From Marinomonas profundi (GTDB lineage Bacteria; Pseudomonadota; Gammaproteobacteria; Pseudomonadales; Marinomonadaceae), in the NCBI RefSeq assembly GCF_020694005.1, contig NZ_CP073013.1:1498578-1562577 (forward strand): 64,000 nt of DNA, given 5' to 3'. Shown one piece after another: positions 1 to 13,729 of this stretch. A program made the position numbers and the translations under genes. A model generated the notes under the pieces. That model was not told the origin of the DNA, made no database searches, and saw only the letters and a program-made list of their open reading frames with translations. Within the stretch, counting starts at the first letter, position 1. Every line of letters begins with the position of its first letter.

Positions 1-1698
1 CAATAATGGATAACCAGCGATCACACCGTTCTTCATTTGCTCTGAAACACCCTTTTCTACTGCAGGGATGTATTCTTTAGGAATAGCACCACCAACAATC
101 TCGTTAACAAACTCAAGCCCATCTTTATCAGTTGGGATTAACTTCATTACGACGTGACCGTACTGACCACGACCACCGGATTGACGCACAAATTTGTGAT
201 TAACCACCACTTCTTTGCGAATTTTCTCCCGATAGGAAACCTGAGGCTTACCAATGTTTGCCTCCACCTTAAACTCGCGACGCATACGGTCAACCAGTAT
301 ATCAAGATGCAGTTCACCCATACCGGAAATAATTATTTGACCCGTCTCTTCGTGTGTCTCCACTCTAAAAGATGGATCTTCTTGCGCCAGTTTGCCCAGC
401 GCAACCCCCATTTTATCTTGATCAGCCTGAGACCTTGGCTCAACAGCGACCGATATAACAGGTTCTGGAAACTCCATACGCTCAAGCACAACGACATCAT
501 TCATATCGCAAAGCGTATCGCCCGTAGTGACGTATTTCATTCCTACTACAGCAGCAATATCACCCGCCAATACTTCTTTGATTTCTTCGCGATTATTAGC
601 GTGCATCTGAACCATTCGACCAATGCGCTCACGCTTATGCTTCACAGAATTGTAAACCGCATCACCGGAACGTAACACCCCAGAATACACTCGAATAAAT
701 ATCAATGTACCAACAAATGGGTCTGTCGCTATCTTAAATGCCAACGAAGAGAACGGATCCTCATCATTCGCACTACGAGTCACGACCGTTTCACCATCTT
801 CAAGCGTCCCTTCAATCGCTTTAACTTCAAGCGGTGAAGGCAAATATTCAACAACCGCATCCAAAACAGCCTGAACGCCTTTGTTTTTAAAGGCTGAACC
901 ACACGTTACCAAAACAATCTCATTGGACAACGTACGAATTCGCAGACCGCTTTTTATCTCATCAACAGATAACTCACCCTCTTCAAGGTACTTATCCATC
1001 AACTCATCATTCGCCTCTGCTGCCGCCTCAACCATGAATTCTCGCCACTCTAGCGCGTCATCAAGCAAATCCGCAGGCACCTCCTCCAAAGTGAAGGTCA
1101 TCCCATGGTCTTCTTCATTCCACACTATCGTTTTCATCAAGACTAAATCAATAACACCTCTGAAATCTTCTTCAGTGCCAACATTAATCTGAATCGGAAC
1201 CGCATTAGCACCAAGACGCGTTTTTAACTGACGCACAACCGAAAAGAAATCCGCCCCAGTACGGTCCATCTTATTGACGAAAACCATACGAGGAACTTCA
1301 TACTTGTTTGCTTGACGCCAAACCGTCTCGGTTTGAGGCTGCACACCCGAAGAACCACAAAGCACAACAACAGCACCATCTAACACACGTAAAGAACGCT
1401 CTACTTCAATGGTAAAGTCTACGTGCCCAGGCGTGTCTATAATATTGACACGGTGCTCTTCAAACTGTTTATTCATTCCACTCCAGAAGCAAGTTGTTGC
1501 TGCTGAAGTTATCGTGATACCACGCTCTTGCTCTTGCTCCATCCAATCCATTGTTGCCGCGCCATCATGCACTTCACCAATTTTATGAGACAAGCCAGTG
1601 TAAAAAAGAACGCGTTCAGTTGTCGTCGTTTTACCTGCATCAACGTGCGCACAAATACCGATGTTACGGTAGCGGTTGATAGGTGTTTTACGTGCCAC
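1..1698 (-). CDS. fusA: Elongation factor G, 3' end beyond window
   Basis: Translocation GTPase of the ribosome. It moves tRNA and mRNA after peptide transfer and helps recycle ribosomes with RRF. The visible 566 codons begin [14 protein letters not shown] and carry the P-loop [10 protein letters not shown], the switch motif DTPGH and the specificity motif NKMD, followed by domains II and III. About 130 C-terminal residues of the usual ~700 lie outside the window. The start is GTG at 1698, chosen because GGAGAAGGA lies just upstream. It is the last visible gene of the str-type operon after rpsL and rpsG, with a 21 bp gap to rpsG. In relatives tuf often follows fusA, but that position is outside this window. 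Confidence 0.97.
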   Translation of the reverse strand, partial: MARKTPINRYRNIGICAHVDAGKTTTTERVLFYTGLSHKIGEVHDGAATMDWMEQEQERGITITSAATTCFWSGMNKQFEEHRVNIIDTPGHVDFTIEVERSLRVLDGAVVVLCGSSGVQPQTETVWRQANKYEVPRMVFVNKMDRTGADFFSVVRQLKTRLGANAVPIQINVGTEEDFRGVIDLVLMKTIVWNEEDHGMTFTLEEVPADLLDDALEWREFMVEAAAEANDELMDKYLEEGELSVDEIKSGLRIRTLSNEIVLVTCGSAFKNKGVQAVLDAVVEYLPSPLEVKAIEGTLEDGETVVTRSANDEDPFSSLAFKIATDPFVGTLIFIRVYSGVLRSGDAVYNSVKHKRERIGRMVQMHANNREEIKEVLAGDIAAVVGMKYVTTGDTLCDMNDVVVLERMEFPEPVISVAVEPRSQADQDKMGVALGKLAQEDPSFRVETHEETGQIIISGMGELHLDILVDRMRREFKVEANIGKPQVSYREKIRKEVVVNHKFVRQSGGRGQYGHVVMKLIPTDKDGLEFVNEIVGGAIPKEYIPAVEKGVSEQMKNGVIAGYPLL

Positions 1699-1719
1699 TG
1701 TGTATCCTTCTCCGGATGA

Positions 1720-2193
1720 TTAGAAACGGTAGTGAGAGAATGCTTTGTTAGCTTCTGCCATGCGATGAACGTCTTCACGTTTCTTAACAGCAGAACCTTT
1801 GTTTTCAGCAGCATCTAGGATTTCGCCAGCTAGACGTAAAGCCATGGATTTTTCACCACGCTTACGAGAAGCATCAACCAACCAACGCATAGATAAAGCG
1901 GCGCGGCGAGCTGGACGAACCTCTACAGGAACTTGGTAAGTCGCACCACCAACACGGCGAGATTTAACCTCAACCATTGGCTGGATAGACTCTAGTGCTT
2001 TTTCGAAGATAGCCATAGGCTCTTCAGTCTTAGCGCGTGCTGCAACAGTGTTTAGCGCATTGTAAACGATGCTCTCTGCAACAGACTTCTTACCACTAAC
2101 CATTACATGGTTAATGAATTTAGCGAGAATCTGGCTTCCGTGTTTAGGATCCGGAAGGATTTCACGCTTAGCGACGACGCGTCTTCTAGGCAT
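1720..2193 (-). CDS. rpsG: 30S ribosomal protein S7
   Basis: Primary 16S rRNA-binding protein that nucleates the 30S head and contacts tRNA at the E site. In enteric bacteria it is also the translational repressor of the str operon. The 157-residue product starts [17 protein letters not shown] and ends [10 protein letters not shown], the normal length for S7. It lies between rpsL and fusA on the same strand, 99 bp after rpsL and 21 bp before fusA, the canonical order. The rpsL-rpsG gap is where the S7 repressor site lies in E. coli; I did not identify the structure here. Confidence 0.98.
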   Translation of the reverse strand: MPRRRVVAKREILPDPKHGSQILAKFINHVMVSGKKSVAESIVYNALNTVAARAKTEEPMAIFEKALESIQPMVEVKSRRVGGATYQVPVEVRPARRAALSMRWLVDASRKRGEKSMALRLAGEILDAAENKGSAVKKREDVHRMAEANKAFSHYRF

Positions 2194-2292
2194 ATCTATA
2201 TCCTCTTCAGGTTCGCCCGAGACAATGCAATTATTGCTCGGCCTTACTGTATTAAAAAATTATGTCTAAACGATGAACTAAGCTGTTTTAGC

Positions 2293-2784
<492 letters not shown>

Positions 2785-2804
2785 TACGATTTAACAGCAA
2801 ATAA

Positions 2805-5800
2805 CTAGTCTTTCAGTGCAGCACTCAATGCTTCTTCCACATCTGAGGCGCTGACGGTCGAACTTCCTTCTTTTGCTGCTAGCGCAAGCTCTTTCTTTCT
2901 CTTGCGCTCACTGTGGTAAGCCAAACCTGTACCAGCTGGTATCAAGCGACCCACAACAACGTTTTCTTTCAAGCCACGTAAGTGATCTTTTTTACCTGTC
3001 ACCGCACCTTCCGTAAGAACTCGAGTTGTCTCTTGGAAAGACGCTGCTGATATAAAGGACTCAGTAGCCAAAGAAGCTTTCGTGATACCTAGAAGCACGC
3101 GTTCAAACTTAGCCGGGAATTTACCCTCAGCTTGGGCTTTTTCGTTTGCATCTAGCAGGCGAGTAAACTCGACCTGATCACCTTGAATAAGATCTGTATC
3201 ACCAGACTCACCAACCTCTACTTTACGCAACATTTGGTTCACGATAACTTCAATGTGCTTATCGTTAATCACAACGCCTTGTAAGCGGTATACTTCCTGC
3301 ACTTCGTTGGTGATGTAATCGGCCAAAGCCTCTACACCTTGAAGACGCAAAATGTCATGAGGACTTAGAGGGCCGTCGGCAATAATCTCGCCTTTAGCCA
3401 CTTCTTCACCATCAAAGATGTTGATTTGACGCCATTTAGGAATCAACGTCTCGACTGGATCATCACCGTTTTGCGGTGTGATAACCAAACGAATCTTACC
3501 TTTTGTTTCTTTACCGAAGCTAACCACACCGCTCGTTTCCGCCATAACAGCAGGATCTTTCGGACGACGCGCTTCGAATAGGTCAGCCACTCGTGGCAAA
3601 CCACCGGTGATATCTTTGTTACCAATAGATTCTTGAGGAATACGCGCAAGCACCTCACCTGATTTCACGGTTGCGCCATGATCTAGGCTCAACAACGCTT
3701 TCTCAGGAAGCATGTACTGCACTGGCGATTCAGTACCAGGAATCAATACAGGGTTACCCTCTGCATCCACAACGGCAATCATTGGACGAAGATCTTTACC
3801 TGCCGCAGGACGATCACGAACTTCCATGATTTCAATCGTCGTCAGACCTGTCATTTCGTCAGATTGACGACGAATAGTGACATTCTCTTCCATACCGCTG
3901 AATTCAAGACGACCTTCCATCTCAGAAACGATTGGGTGTGTATGCGGATCCCAGTTTGCAACGATTTGACCCGCTGTCACTTGATCACCTTCACGTACAC
4001 TCAATACCGCACCGTAAGGAAGCTTATAACGCTCTTTCTCACGACCCGCTTCATCGGCAATGGCCAATTCAGAAGAACGAGAGGCCACAACCAGATGCCC
4101 AGTATGACGCTCGATACTCTTCATCTTATTGAAACGTACCGTACCTGCACTCTTCACTTGAACACTATCGACCGCCGACGCACGAGACGCCGCACCACCG
4201 ATGTGGAAGGTACGCATGGTTAACTGTGTACCCGGTTCACCGATAGATTGTGCTGCAACAACACCAATCGCTTCACCAATGTTCACCTGATGGCCACGAG
4301 CCAGATCACGACCGTAACACTTAGCACATACGCCATGACGCGTATTACATGTGATAACAGAGCGAATAATCATCTCATCCACGCCCGCTGCTTCAATCGT
4401 ACGAACATCATGCTCGTCAATCAAAGTACCAGCCGCAAGAACGAAATCGCCTTTACCGTCAATAACATCTTGAGCCACGACACGACCCAGCACTCGCTGA
4501 CCCAGTGGCACAACGACATCACCGCCTTCAATCATGGCAGCAACGAAAATACCGTTTGTCGAACCACAATCTACTTCAGTGATAACCAAATCCTGCGCCA
4601 CGTCGACTAGACGACGTGTCAAATAACCAGAGTTGGCTGTTTTCAACGCCGTATCGGCTAGACCCTTACGAGCACCGTGAGTCGAAGTAAAGTACTGAAG
4701 TACCGACAGACCTTCACGGAAGTTTGCGGTGATTGGCGTCTCGATGATAGAACCATCTGGTTTCGCCATCAGACCACGCATACCACCCAACTGACGCATC
4801 TGCGCAACACTACCACGGGCACCAGAGTCGGCCATCATGTAAACCGAGTTGAAAGATTGTTGTTCAACCGTTTCACCCGCTTTGTTGACAGTCATCTCTT
4901 TTGCCAAGTTTTTCATCATGGCTTCAGTCACTGTCTCGTTCGTACGAGACCATAAATCGATTACCTTGTTGTACTTCTCGCCTTGCGTTACAAGACCATC
5001 AGCGTATTGGTATTCGATTTCTTTAACTTCTTCTTCCGCTTTGGCAATGATCGCGGCTTTTTCAGGCGGAATAACGAAGTCATCCACACCTACAGAAGAA
5101 CCAGACGCAGTCGCGTAAGCAAAACCTGTGTACATCAATTGGTCAGCAAAGATACAGCTCTCTTTCAAGCCGACTTTACGGTAACACTCGTTGATCAAGT
5201 TAGAGATCGCTTTCTTCTTCATGGTTTGGTTAACCACGGAGAACGGTAGGCCATCAGGAACGATATCAAACAACAAAGCGCGACCGACTGTTGTATCTGC
5301 AATAAAAGTAGAAGGGACTTTTTCGCCTTCAAGTGTCGTATCAACTTGGCTGATACGGACTTTTACTTTGGCATGCAATTCAACTTGTTTAGCACCATAC
5401 GCGCGGTGTACTTCTTTGATGTCAGAAAATGCCATGCCTTCGCCTTTGGCATTGATTTTCTCACGTGTCATGTAGTACAGACCCAATACAACGTCCTGAG
5501 AAGGTACGATGATCGGCTCACCGTTTGCAGGTGATAGGATGTTGTTCGTAGACATCATCAAAGCACGCGCTTCTAGCTGCGCTTCAATCGTCAATGGAAC
5601 GTGAACCGCCATTTGGTCACCATCGAAGTCGGCGTTGTAAGCCGCACACACTAGTGGGTGCAACTGAATCGCTTTACCTTCGATCAACATAGGCTCAAAC
5701 GCTTGGATACCCAAACGGTGAAGGGTTGGCGCACGGTTCAACATCACTGGATGTTCGCGGATAACCTCATCAAGGATATCCCACACTTCAGGCGTTTCAC

Positions 5801-7007
5801 GCTCAACCATTTTCTTCGCTGCTTTGATCGTCGTCGCCATGCCACGAAGTTCAAGCTTAGAGAAAATGAATGGCTTGAAGAGCTCAAGTGCCATTTTCTT
5901 AGGCAGACCACACTGATGTAGACGCAGTGATGGACCTACTGTGATTACAGAACGACCAGAATAGTCAACACGCTTACCGAGCAAGTTCTGACGGAAACGA
6001 CCCTGCTTACCTTTGATCATATCAGCCAAAGATTTCAGAGGACGTTTGTTAGAACCGGTAATCGCGCGACCACGACGACCGTTATCAAGCAAGGCATCAA
6101 CCGATTCTTGCAACATACGTTTTTCGTTACGTACGATGATATCAGGAGCCGATAGCTCTAATAGACGCTTTAGACGGTTGTTACGGTTAATCACACGACG
6201 GTAAAGGTCGTTCAAATCAGACGTCGCAAAACGGCCACCTTCAAGTGGTACCAATGGACGAAGATCTGGCGGAAGAACAGGCAACACATCAAGCACCATC
6301 CACTCTGGGTTGTTGCCAGAATGATAGAAGGCCTCAACCAGCTTAAGACGCTTAGAAAGCTTCTTAATACGAGTTTCAGAATTCGTGCTGTTTAGCTCTT
6401 CACGCATGCTGTTGATTTCGACAGGCATGTCTAAATCGCGAAGCAACATCTGAACCGCTTCGGCCCCCATACGGGCATCAAATTCGTCACCGAACTCTTC
6501 TAGCGCTTCAAAGTATTGCTCATCGTTTAGTAATTGGCCTTTTTCAAGCGTCGTCATACCTGGATCAATCACGATGAAAGATTCAAAATACAAAACTCGC
6601 TCAATATCACGTAGCGTCATATCCATGATAAGACCGATACGTGATGGTAGAGATTTCAAGAACCAAATGTGTGCAACAGGCGATGCAAGCTCAATGTGAC
6701 CCATGCGTTCACGGCGCACTTTAGACAGAGCCACTTCAACGCCACACTTCTCACAGATAACACCGCGGTGTTTCAAACGCTTGTATTTACCACACAAGCA
6801 TTCGTAGTCCTTAATAGGACCAAAGATTTTGGCACAGAACAAACCGTCACGTTCTGGTTTGAACGTACGGTAGTTGATGGTCTCTGGCTTTTTAACTTCG
6901 CCGTAAGACCATGAACGAATCATATCTGGTGACGCCAAGCCAATGCGGATTGCATCGAACTCGTCAGATTGTCCCTGTGATTTTAGAAGACCTAATAAGT
7001 CTTTCAT
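2805..7007 (-). CDS. rpoC: DNA-directed RNA polymerase subunit beta'
   Basis: Largest core RNA polymerase subunit; it holds the active-site magnesium and binds DNA and sigma. The 1400-residue product starts [12 protein letters not shown] and contains the N-terminal zinc cluster ([20 protein letters not shown]), the catalytic loop [12 protein letters not shown], the second zinc cluster ([13 protein letters not shown]) and the trigger-loop region. The start is ATG 7007, matching the family N-terminus; an upstream in-frame GTG at 7022 would add five residues. It follows rpoB after 65 bp. Length and motifs are normal for gammaproteobacteria. Confidence 0.98.
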   Translation of the reverse strand: MKDLLGLLKSQGQSDEFDAIRIGLASPDMIRSWSYGEVKKPETINYRTFKPERDGLFCAKIFGPIKDYECLCGKYKRLKHRGVICEKCGVEVALSKVRRERMGHIELASPVAHIWFLKSLPSRIGLIMDMTLRDIERVLYFESFIVIDPGMTTLEKGQLLNDEQYFEALEEFGDEFDARMGAEAVQMLLRDLDMPVEINSMREELNSTNSETRIKKLSKRLKLVEAFYHSGNNPEWMVLDVLPVLPPDLRPLVPLEGGRFATSDLNDLYRRVINRNNRLKRLLELSAPDIIVRNEKRMLQESVDALLDNGRRGRAITGSNKRPLKSLADMIKGKQGRFRQNLLGKRVDYSGRSVITVGPSLRLHQCGLPKKMALELFKPFIFSKLELRGMATTIKAAKKMVERETPEVWDILDEVIREHPVMLNRAPTLHRLGIQAFEPMLIEGKAIQLHPLVCAAYNADFDGDQMAVHVPLTIEAQLEARALMMSTNNILSPANGEPIIVPSQDVVLGLYYMTREKINAKGEGMAFSDIKEVHRAYGAKQVELHAKVKVRISQVDTTLEGEKVPSTFIADTTVGRALLFDIVPDGLPFSVVNQTMKKKAISNLINECYRKVGLKESCIFADQLMYTGFAYATASGSSVGVDDFVIPPEKAAIIAKAEEEVKEIEYQYADGLVTQGEKYNKVIDLWSRTNETVTEAMMKNLAKEMTVNKAGETVEQQSFNSVYMMADSGARGSVAQMRQLGGMRGLMAKPDGSIIETPITANFREGLSVLQYFTSTHGARKGLADTALKTANSGYLTRRLVDVAQDLVITEVDCGSTNGIFVAAMIEGGDVVVPLGQRVLGRVVAQDVIDGKGDFVLAAGTLIDEHDVRTIEAAGVDEMIIRSVITCNTRHGVCAKCYGRDLARGHQVNIGEAIGVVAAQSIGEPGTQLTMRTFHIGGAASRASAVDSVQVKSAGTVRFNKMKSIERHTGHLVVASRSSELAIADEAGREKERYKLPYGAVLSVREGDQVTAGQIVANWDPHTHPIVSEMEGRLEFSGMEENVTIRRQSDEMTGLTTIEIMEVRDRPAAGKDLRPMIAVVDAEGNPVLIPGTESPVQYMLPEKALLSLDHGATVKSGEVLARIPQESIGNKDITGGLPRVADLFEARRPKDPAVMAETSGVVSFGKETKGKIRLVITPQNGDDPVETLIPKWRQINIFDGEEVAKGEIIADGPLSPHDILRLQGVEALADYITNEVQEVYRLQGVVINDKHIEVIVNQMLRKVEVGESGDTDLIQGDQVEFTRLLDANEKAQAEGKFPAKFERVLLGITKASLATESFISAASFQETTRVLTEGAVTGKKDHLRGLKENVVVGRLIPAGTGLAYHSERKRKKELALAAKEGSSTVSASDVEEALSAALKD

Positions 7008-7029
7008 GGATATTCGCCCCACTCGTAAA

Positions 7030-7052
7030 GCTGGGGAGTCTTGCTCCCCAGC
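7030..7052 (-). other. Stable hairpin between rpoB and rpoC
   Basis: The 65 bp rpoB-rpoC spacer contains a perfect 9 bp stem (arms GCTGGGGAG / CTCCCCAGC) with a 5 nt loop and no following U tract. It is therefore unlikely to terminate transcription. It may protect or process the mRNA between the two large genes. Confidence 0.6.
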
Positions 7053-7072
7053 AGGTCAAATGTGATTAGTGC

Positions 7073-10000
7073 TTATTCGTTTTCCAGCTCGATATCGATA
7101 CCAAGAGAACGAATCTCTTTCACCAACACGTTGAAGGACTCAGGCATGCCAGGCTCCATACGGTGGTCACCATCTACGATGTTTTTATACATCTTAGTAC
7201 GGCCATTCACATCATCGGATTTCACCGTCAACATTTCTTGAAGCGTGTAAGCAGCACCGTATGCTTCTAGTGCCCATACTTCCATCTCCCCGAAACGCTG
7301 ACCACCGAACTGAGCTTTACCACCCAGCGGCTGCTGAGTAACCAAGCTGTAAGAACCAGTAGAACGTGCGTGCATCTTGTCATCAACCAAGTGGTTCAAC
7401 TTCAGCATGTACATGTAACCAACGGTTACAGGACGTTCAAAAGCATCACCAGTACGGCCGTTAAACAATTTAACTTGACCGCTTTCGTTGATTCCAGCCA
7501 AGCGCAACATACGTTTAATCTCAGACTCTTTTGCACCATCAAAGGCACCAGACGCCATTGGAACACCACCGGTAAGGTTGGACGCCAAGGTCAAAATTTC
7601 TTCATCTGTAAAGCCGTCTAAATCTTCTGTACGCGCGCAACGCAAGTCGCCTTCATAGCCATTGTAGATTTCATCAAGGAAACTACGCAGCTCAGCAACC
7701 GCTTCTGCTTTCTCACGCTCTGCAACCAGCATTTCATTGATCTTACGGCCCAAGCCTTTAGACGCTGCACCTAAGTGAGTCTCCAAAACCTGACCGACGT
7801 TCATACGCGAAGGAACACCAAGCGGGTTCAATACGATATCAACTGGATCACCGTTCTCATCGTAAGGCATGTCTTCAACTGGCATAATTTTAGAAATTAC
7901 ACCCTTGTTACCATGACGACCGGCCATTTTATCACCTGGCTGGATACGACGCTTGATAGCAACATACACTTTAACGATTTTAAGAACGCCAGGTGCCAAA
8001 TCATCACCCGTTTGTAGCTTGCGTTTCTTATCTTCGAATTTCGCATCAAGTTCTTTACGACGCTCAATCAAAGCGATTTGTGCTTTTTCAAGCTGCTCAC
8101 TCGCTTCTTCATTCGCGACACGAATTTTAAACCACTCAGGGTGATCTAGATTCGCCAAGTACTCTTCCGTAATGATCGCATTGCGAGCCAAACCAGGACC
8201 GCCTTCTGCTTGCTGGCCGGTTAGAGCCTCAGCAAGACGTTCAAAAGTCGCTTTCTCAACAATACGGAACTCTTCGTTCAAGTCTTTACGAACTTGATCA
8301 AGCTGCGATTTCTCAATGAACTTCGCACGCTCATCTTTTTCAATGCCATCACGAGTGAAAACTTGCACGTCGATAACCGTACCGCGCGTACCCGTTTTAA
8401 CACGCTGTGACGTATCTTTTACGTCAGACGCTTTTTCACCAAAGATCGCTCGCAAAAGTTTCTCTTCAGGCGTCAGTTGCGTTTCACCTTTAGGCGTTAC
8501 TTTACCAACGAGAATGTCGCCCGGCTCAACTTCTGCACCGATGTAAACGATACCGGATTGATCCAACTTAGAAAGTGCACCTTCACCCACGTTCGGGATA
8601 TCAGCGGTAATTTCTTCTGGCCCAAGCTTAGTATCACGCGCCACACAGGTTAATTCTTGAATGTGGATAGAAGTAAATCGATCTTCTTCTACAACACGCT
8701 CAGAAACCAAAATCGAGTCTTCGAAGTTGTAACCATTCCAAGGCATAAAGGCGATACGCATGTTTTGGCCAAGCGCCAATTCACCCATATCAACAGAAGG
8801 ACCATCAGCCATAATATCGCCTGATGCTACCTGCTCGCCCTTCATCACCAAAGTACGCTGATTAATACAGGTATTTTGGTTAGAGCGCACATACTTGGTT
8901 AAGCTGTAAATATCCACACCCGCTTCACCGGCAATCGTTTCTTCGGAATTAACACGAACAACGATACGGCTAGCATCAACCGACTCAATCACACCGCCGC
9001 GATTTGCAACGATACAAACACCAGAGTCTTTGGCAACGTTTTTCTCCATACCCGTACCCACTACAGGCTTATCAGCCTTAAGTGTCGGCACAGCTTGACG
9101 CTGCATGTTCGAACCCATCAAGGCACGGTTAGCATCATCGTGCTCTAGGAACGGAATCAAAGACGCCGCCACAGAAACAACTTGACGCGGAGACACGTCC
9201 ATCAAATTTACTTTTTCTTTTGGAATCAAAGTGGTTTCGTGCATATGACGCACCTGAACCAACTCATCAACCAAACGGCCTTCTTCATCTACATTGGCAG
9301 ACGCTTGGGCAATAACGTATTTCGCTTCATCAATCGCCGAAACATAAACCGTTTCGTCAGTCTGCTTGCCATCGACAATCTTACGATAAGGCGTTTCCAA
9401 GAAGCCGTAGCTATTGGTACGCGCATAAGTCGATAACGAGTTAATCAAACCGATGTTTGGACCTTCCGGTGTTTCGATAGGACAAACACGACCATAGTGA
9501 GTCGCGTGTACGTCACGCACCTCAAAACCAGCACGTTCACGAGTCAAACCACCAGGCCCTAACGCTGAAACACGACGCTTATGCGTTACTTCAGATAGCG
9601 GATTGTTTTGGTCCATGAACTGAGACAATTGGCTTGAACCAAAGAACTCTTTGATTGCCGCCGCAACAGGCTTCGCATTCAAAAGGTCTTGTGGCATAAG
9701 GCCATCCGCTTCTGCCATAGACAGACGCTCTTTCACGGCACGCTCAACACGCACAAGGCCAACACGGAATTGGTTCTCGGCCATTTCGCCAACGGAGCGA
9801 ACTCGACGGTTACCCAAGTGATCGATGTCATCAACCATGCCGTTACCATTACGGATATCAAGCAAGGTTCTTAGAACCGCAACAATGTCATCATTATTAA
9901 GAACGCCCGACCCAGTGTCTTCTTCACGACCTAAGCGGCGGTTGAATTTCATTCGACCAACGCCAGACAAGTCATAACGATCTTCTGAGAAGAACAAACC

Positions 10001-11173
10001 TTGGAACAAACCTTCGGCTGACTCTTTAGTTGGTGGCTCGCCAGGACGCATCATGCGATAGATTTCAACCAAAGCTTCCAGCTGATTACTGGTTGGATCA
10101 ATACGAAGCGTGTCAGAAATAAATGGACCATTGTCCAAATCGTTCGTATAAAGCGTATCCACCTCTGCAATACCGGATGACACTAACGCTTCCAGCAAAT
10201 CAACAGACAGTTCAGTGTTGGCTTCCGCAATCAATTCGCCCGTCGCTGGATGAATAAGATTTTTTGCCGTCACCTTACCAAGCATATATTCAAGTGGGAC
10301 AGATAAGCGCTCAAGTCCGGCCTTCTCCATCACACGAATATGCTTAGCCGTAATACGACGGCCTTCTTCTACGATTAGTTCACCATTGGCATCGGCAATA
10401 TTAAACAGAGCCGTTTCGCCACGTAGACGATTTGCCACTAGATCCATTTCAAAACCATCACGCTTCAAATAGAAACGCGTAGAGTCAAAGAAGGTGTCTA
10501 GAATTTGTTCTGTTCCGTAACCCAAAGCGCGCAGCAATATAGTAGCCGGCAACTTACGACGACGGTCAATACGAACAAATACGCAATCTTTTGGGTCAAA
10601 CTCGAAGTCCAACCATGAACCACGGTAAGGAATAATACGAGCAGAATGTAGTAACTTGCCTGAAGAGTGTGTCTTACCACGATCGTGGTCGAAGAACACA
10701 CCAGGAGAGCGGTGTAATTGAGAAACAATAACACGCTCAGTCCCGTTGATTACAAAGGTACCATTGTCTGTCATAAGCGGAATTTCGCCCATGTAGACTT
10801 CTTGCTCGCGAATGTCTTTGATTGCCTTGTTGGACGACTCTTTATCATAAATAATAAGTCGCACACGAACACGTAAAGGTGCCGCGTAAGTGATACCACG
10901 CAACTGACACTCTTTAACATCAAAGACTGGCTTGCCTAAACGGTAATCGACGTATTCTAGCGCCGCATTGCCGGAAAAGCTGACCATTGGAAAGACAGAT
11001 TTAAAGGCCCCATGCAGACCTAATTCCCCACGCTCTGCAAGACTTTTACCTTCCTGCAGAAAATTACGGTAGGATTCAAGCTGAATTGCCAGCAAGTATG
11101 GCACATCCAAAACGGGCGGCAGTTTACCGAAATCCTTACGGATACGTTTTTTCTCAGTGTATGAGTAAGCCAT
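7073..11173 (-). CDS. rpoB: DNA-directed RNA polymerase subunit beta
   Basis: Second-largest RNA polymerase subunit, forming one jaw of the active-site cleft and the rifampicin pocket. The 1366-residue product starts [17 protein letters not shown], so ATG 11173 is preferred over the longer reading from 11197. The rifampicin-resistance cluster is wild type ([18 protein letters not shown] and [13 protein letters not shown]), so the protein should be rifampicin-sensitive. The C-terminal [16 protein letters not shown] region that contacts beta' is present. It is cotranscribed with rplJ-rplL upstream through an attenuator (11292-11322) and with rpoC downstream. Confidence 0.98.
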   Translation of the reverse strand: MAYSYTEKKRIRKDFGKLPPVLDVPYLLAIQLESYRNFLQEGKSLAERGELGLHGAFKSVFPMVSFSGNAALEYVDYRLGKPVFDVKECQLRGITYAAPLRVRVRLIIYDKESSNKAIKDIREQEVYMGEIPLMTDNGTFVINGTERVIVSQLHRSPGVFFDHDRGKTHSSGKLLHSARIIPYRGSWLDFEFDPKDCVFVRIDRRRKLPATILLRALGYGTEQILDTFFDSTRFYLKRDGFEMDLVANRLRGETALFNIADANGELIVEEGRRITAKHIRVMEKAGLERLSVPLEYMLGKVTAKNLIHPATGELIAEANTELSVDLLEALVSSGIAEVDTLYTNDLDNGPFISDTLRIDPTSNQLEALVEIYRMMRPGEPPTKESAEGLFQGLFFSEDRYDLSGVGRMKFNRRLGREEDTGSGVLNNDDIVAVLRTLLDIRNGNGMVDDIDHLGNRRVRSVGEMAENQFRVGLVRVERAVKERLSMAEADGLMPQDLLNAKPVAAAIKEFFGSSQLSQFMDQNNPLSEVTHKRRVSALGPGGLTRERAGFEVRDVHATHYGRVCPIETPEGPNIGLINSLSTYARTNSYGFLETPYRKIVDGKQTDETVYVSAIDEAKYVIAQASANVDEEGRLVDELVQVRHMHETTLIPKEKVNLMDVSPRQVVSVAASLIPFLEHDDANRALMGSNMQRQAVPTLKADKPVVGTGMEKNVAKDSGVCIVANRGGVIESVDASRIVVRVNSEETIAGEAGVDIYSLTKYVRSNQNTCINQRTLVMKGEQVASGDIMADGPSVDMGELALGQNMRIAFMPWNGYNFEDSILVSERVVEEDRFTSIHIQELTCVARDTKLGPEEITADIPNVGEGALSKLDQSGIVYIGAEVEPGDILVGKVTPKGETQLTPEEKLLRAIFGEKASDVKDTSQRVKTGTRGTVIDVQVFTRDGIEKDERAKFIEKSQLDQVRKDLNEEFRIVEKATFERLAEALTGQQAEGGPGLARNAIITEEYLANLDHPEWFKIRVANEEASEQLEKAQIALIERRKELDAKFEDKKRKLQTGDDLAPGVLKIVKVYVAIKRRIQPGDKMAGRHGNKGVISKIMPVEDMPYDENGDPVDIVLNPLGVPSRMNVGQVLETHLGAASKGLGRKINEMLVAEREKAEAVAELRSFLDEIYNGYEGDLRCARTEDLDGFTDEEILTLASNLTGGVPMASGAFDGAKESEIKRMLRLAGINESGQVKLFNGRTGDAFERPVTVGYMYMLKLNHLVDDKMHARSTGSYSLVTQQPLGGKAQFGGQRFGEMEVWALEAYGAAYTLQEMLTVKSDDVNGRTKMYKNIVDGDHRMEPGMPESFNVLVKEIRSLGIDIELENE

Positions 11174-11291
11174 CAGCATTCCCCAGCTTGTGCACATTGA
11201 CGCAAAAGGCCCAAATCAGGCCTTACCATATATGGGAGCATTATCTCCCACGTGAAAATTCTTTTAAGTTTTATTTGAGTTTCAGAAACCC

Positions 11292-11322
11292 AAAAAGGCC
11301 GGTGACAATAATGTCACCAGCC
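11292..11322 (-). terminator. rplL-rpoB attenuator hairpin
   Basis: About 40 nt after rplL the transcript forms a strong stem (arms GGCTGGTGACA / TGTCACCGGCC, 4 nt loop) followed by TTTTTGGG. The same position in E. coli holds a partial terminator that lowers rpoBC expression relative to the ribosomal genes. A second small hairpin (TGGGAG / CTCCCA) lies nearer rpoB around 11231-11249. Confidence 0.8.
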
Positions 11323-11360
11323 ATTCGACTATTGGCCGAAATCTGGAAATGCAAGTATCA

Positions 11361-11732
11361 TTACTTGATTTCGACAGATGCACCAGCTTCTTCAAGAGCT
11401 GCTTTAAGAGAGGCTGCATCTTCTTTAGAAACCGCTTCTTTAACAGTCATTGGAGCGCCGTCAACGATAGCTTTAGCTTCTTTCAAGCCTAGGCCAGTCG
11501 CTGCACGAACTGCTTTGATTACGTTTACTTTCTTCTCGCCTGCAGCCGTTAGAACAACGTCAAATTCAGTTTGTTCTTCAGCCGCAGCGCCAGCGTCAGC
11601 AGCAGGACCTGCCGCTACAGCAGCTGCTGCAGATACGCCGAATTTTTCTTCCATTGCAGAAATTAGTTCGACAACGTCCATTACAGACATTTCTGCTACT
11701 GCATTGATGATATCTTCTTTAGTTAGAGCCAT
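11361..11732 (-). CDS. rplL: 50S ribosomal protein L7/L12
   Basis: Stalk protein that recruits and activates translation GTPases such as EF-G and EF-Tu. The 123-residue product has the N-terminal dimerisation helix ([20 protein letters not shown]), an alanine-rich hinge at about residues 36-52 and the globular C-terminal domain with [20 protein letters not shown]. It lies 82 bp downstream of rplJ, whose product L10 carries the L7/L12 dimers. Length and composition are normal. Confidence 0.98.
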   Translation of the reverse strand: MALTKEDIINAVAEMSVMDVVELISAMEEKFGVSAAAAVAAGPAADAGAAAEEQTEFDVVLTAAGEKKVNVIKAVRAATGLGLKEAKAIVDGAPMTVKEAVSKEDAASLKAALEEAGASVEIK

Positions 11733-11814
11733 GACTCAGATTCCTAGCATTCTTTAAAATTACCCGAAGGTAATAAAACAAAATATTTATCAAGAAGGGA
11801 TACGGTAAACCGTA

Positions 11815-12315
11815 TTACGCCGCTTCTTGCTCTTTTTGATCGCGAACCGCTGCAAGAGTACGTACAAACTTGCTTGTTGCGCCCTGAATAACACTCATCA
11901 GTTTCGCAATCGCTTCGTCGTATGTAGGCAGTGTTGCCAAACGATCAATGTCGCCAGCTGGGATCAACTCACCGTTGAACGCCAACGCCTTCACTTCAAA
12001 CTTACTGTTAGTTTTCGCAAACGCTTTCAACAAACGAGCAGCCGCACCCGGGTGTTCGTTAGAAAAAGCAATTAGCGTAGGACCAACAAAGCTCTCAGTT
12101 AGACATTCGAAGTCAGTGCCTTCAACTGCACGGCGAGCCAATGTATTACGTACTACACGTACATAAACACCTGCTTCGCGCGCTTCTTTACGCAGTGCTG
12201 TCATATTGCTCACGGTAACACCGCGAGAATCAGCAACTACTGCAGACAGTGCAGTTTTAGCAGCTTCGCTAACTTCGGCGACAATGGCTTTTTTGTCTTC
12301 TAGACCTAATGCCAC
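11815..12315 (-). CDS. rplJ: 50S ribosomal protein L10
   Basis: Base of the ribosomal stalk; it binds 23S rRNA and L7/L12 dimers. The 166-residue product starts (GTG) [14 protein letters not shown] and contains [10 protein letters not shown] and [15 protein letters not shown], family signatures. GTG 12315 is supported by CAGGAG seven bases upstream. In the family L10, or L10-L7/L12, represses its own translation by binding the leader RNA, which is present upstream (12316-12544). Confidence 0.97.
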   Translation of the reverse strand: MALGLEDKKAIVAEVSEAAKTALSAVVADSRGVTVSNMTALRKEAREAGVYVRVVRNTLARRAVEGTDFECLTESFVGPTLIAFSNEHPGAAARLLKAFAKTNSKFEVKALAFNGELIPAGDIDRLATLPTYDEAIAKLMSVIQGATSKFVRTLAAVRDQKEQEAA

Positions 12316-12544
12316 TGGTTTTCTCCTGGATTAGCAGGGAATAAATTCCCCTATTTTTACCAACTCTCCGATTACTCGAAGTACTTGCTGGTGAGTTAGA
12401 TCCAGTTAATCTGAATCGGGCCACACCATCTGCGCAGGACAAACATTTTTCAACGTTGTAATTAAACCGTTAGGTTCCTGCGGTCTTTGACGGCCTGCTC
12501 AACAAATAAATGAAGGCAGACCCCAAAGCTCATGATCTAGATGC
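12316..12544 (-). promoter_or_regulatory. L10 leader region upstream of rplJ
   Basis: The 229 nt between rplA and rplJ is long for this compact operon and sits where the L10 autoregulatory leader lies in gammaproteobacteria. It includes a GC-rich segment reading GCGCAGATGGTGTGG in the transcript, which resembles the L10-binding part of the E. coli leader as I remember it, and ends in the rplJ ribosome-binding site. It may also contain a promoter for rplJL-rpoBC. I did not fold it in full. Confidence 0.65.
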
Positions 12545-13246
12545 TTACTTAGTTGAGTTAAGCGCGCCTAGATCAATTTGTAGACCAGGTCCCATTGTAG
12601 AGGACAAAGTCACTTTTTTCAGGTAAACACCTTTAGAAGACGCAGGCTTAGCACGACGCAAGTCGGCTAAAAGCGCTTCCAAGTTACCTCTGATAGCATC
12701 CGCAGCAAACTCAATAGAGCCAACAGCTGCATGAATGATACCATTTTTATCTGTACGGTAACGAGCTTGACCTGCTTTTGCATTTTTAACAGCCGTCGCA
12801 ACATCAGGCGTTACTGTGCCAACTTTAGGGTTAGGCATTAGACCACGTGGGCCTAAAATCTGACCAAGTTGACCAACGATACGCATCGCATCTGGAGAAG
12901 CAATAACGACGTCAAAATCAAGGTTACCCGCTTTAACTTGTTCAGCCAAATCTTCGAAACCAACAACATCTGCACCTGCTTCTTTCGCTGCTTCTGCATT
13001 TGCACCTTGTGCAAATACCGCAACACGAACATCTTTACCGGCACCATGAGGCAATACAGTAGAACCACGAACAACCTGATCAGATTTACGTGGATCAACG
13101 CCTAGGTTAACAGATACGTCAACAGACTCTTTAAACTTAACAGTAGAAAGCTCAGACAAAAGAGCAACAGCTTCTTCTACAGAGTAAAACTTAGTTGCTT
13201 CTACTTTTTCTGCGATCAAACGAGCGCGCTTAGTTAATTTAGCCAT
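12545..13246 (-). CDS. rplA: 50S ribosomal protein L1
   Basis: Binds 23S rRNA at the mobile L1 stalk and helps release deacylated tRNA; in enteric bacteria it also represses translation of the rplK-rplA mRNA. The 233-residue product starts [16 protein letters not shown] and contains the family core [15 protein letters not shown]. The start ATG overlaps the rplK stop by one base (TAATG), showing translational coupling. Confidence 0.98.
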   Translation of the reverse strand: MAKLTKRARLIAEKVEATKFYSVEEAVALLSELSTVKFKESVDVSVNLGVDPRKSDQVVRGSTVLPHGAGKDVRVAVFAQGANAEAAKEAGADVVGFEDLAEQVKAGNLDFDVVIASPDAMRIVGQLGQILGPRGLMPNPKVGTVTPDVATAVKNAKAGQARYRTDKNGIIHAAVGSIEFAADAIRGNLEALLADLRRAKPASSKGVYLKKVTLSSTMGPGLQIDLGALNSTK

Positions 13247-13680
13247 TAGTTCACACCCTCAACGTCTAGACCCATAGCGCGTGCGCTACCAGCAATTGTA
13301 CGAACCGCTGCATCCATGTTAGAAGCAGTCAAATCAGCCTGCTTAGCAATAACAATCTCTTCTAGCTGAGCGCGTGTAACCGTGCCTACTTTCTGAGTGT
13401 TTGGACGTGGAGAACCACTCTTCAAGCCAGCTGCTTTTTTAAGCAACACAGCAGCAGGAGTAGATTTCGTTTCGAATGTGAAGCTACGATCACTGTATAC
13501 AGTGATAATAACAGGCGTTGGAAGACCAGGCTCAACGCCTTGAGTTTTCGCATTAAACGCTTTACAGAATTCCATGATATTCACACCGTGCTGACCCAAT
13601 GCTGGACCGACTGGTGGACTTGGGTTCGCTTGACCCGCTTTAACTTGTAGCTTGATATAAGCTTGGACTTTCTTAGCCAT
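13246..13680 (-). CDS. rplK: 50S ribosomal protein L11
   Basis: Part of the GTPase-associated centre; required for RelA activation by uncharged tRNA. The 144-residue product starts [29 protein letters not shown], where the proline-rich N-terminal hinge carries the thiopeptide-contact prolines. It follows nusG by 49 bp and overlaps rplA by one base. Confidence 0.98.
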   Translation of the reverse strand: MAKKVQAYIKLQVKAGQANPSPPVGPALGQHGVNIMEFCKAFNAKTQGVEPGLPTPVIITVYSDRSFTFETKSTPAAVLLKKAAGLKSGSPRPNTQKVGTVTRAQLEEIVIAKQADLTASNMDAAVRTIAGSARAMGLDVEGVN

Positions 13681-13729
13681 TTTTCAACTCCAAATGGGTC
13701 ACCGCCCGAAGGCTACCCGTTCAACAAAA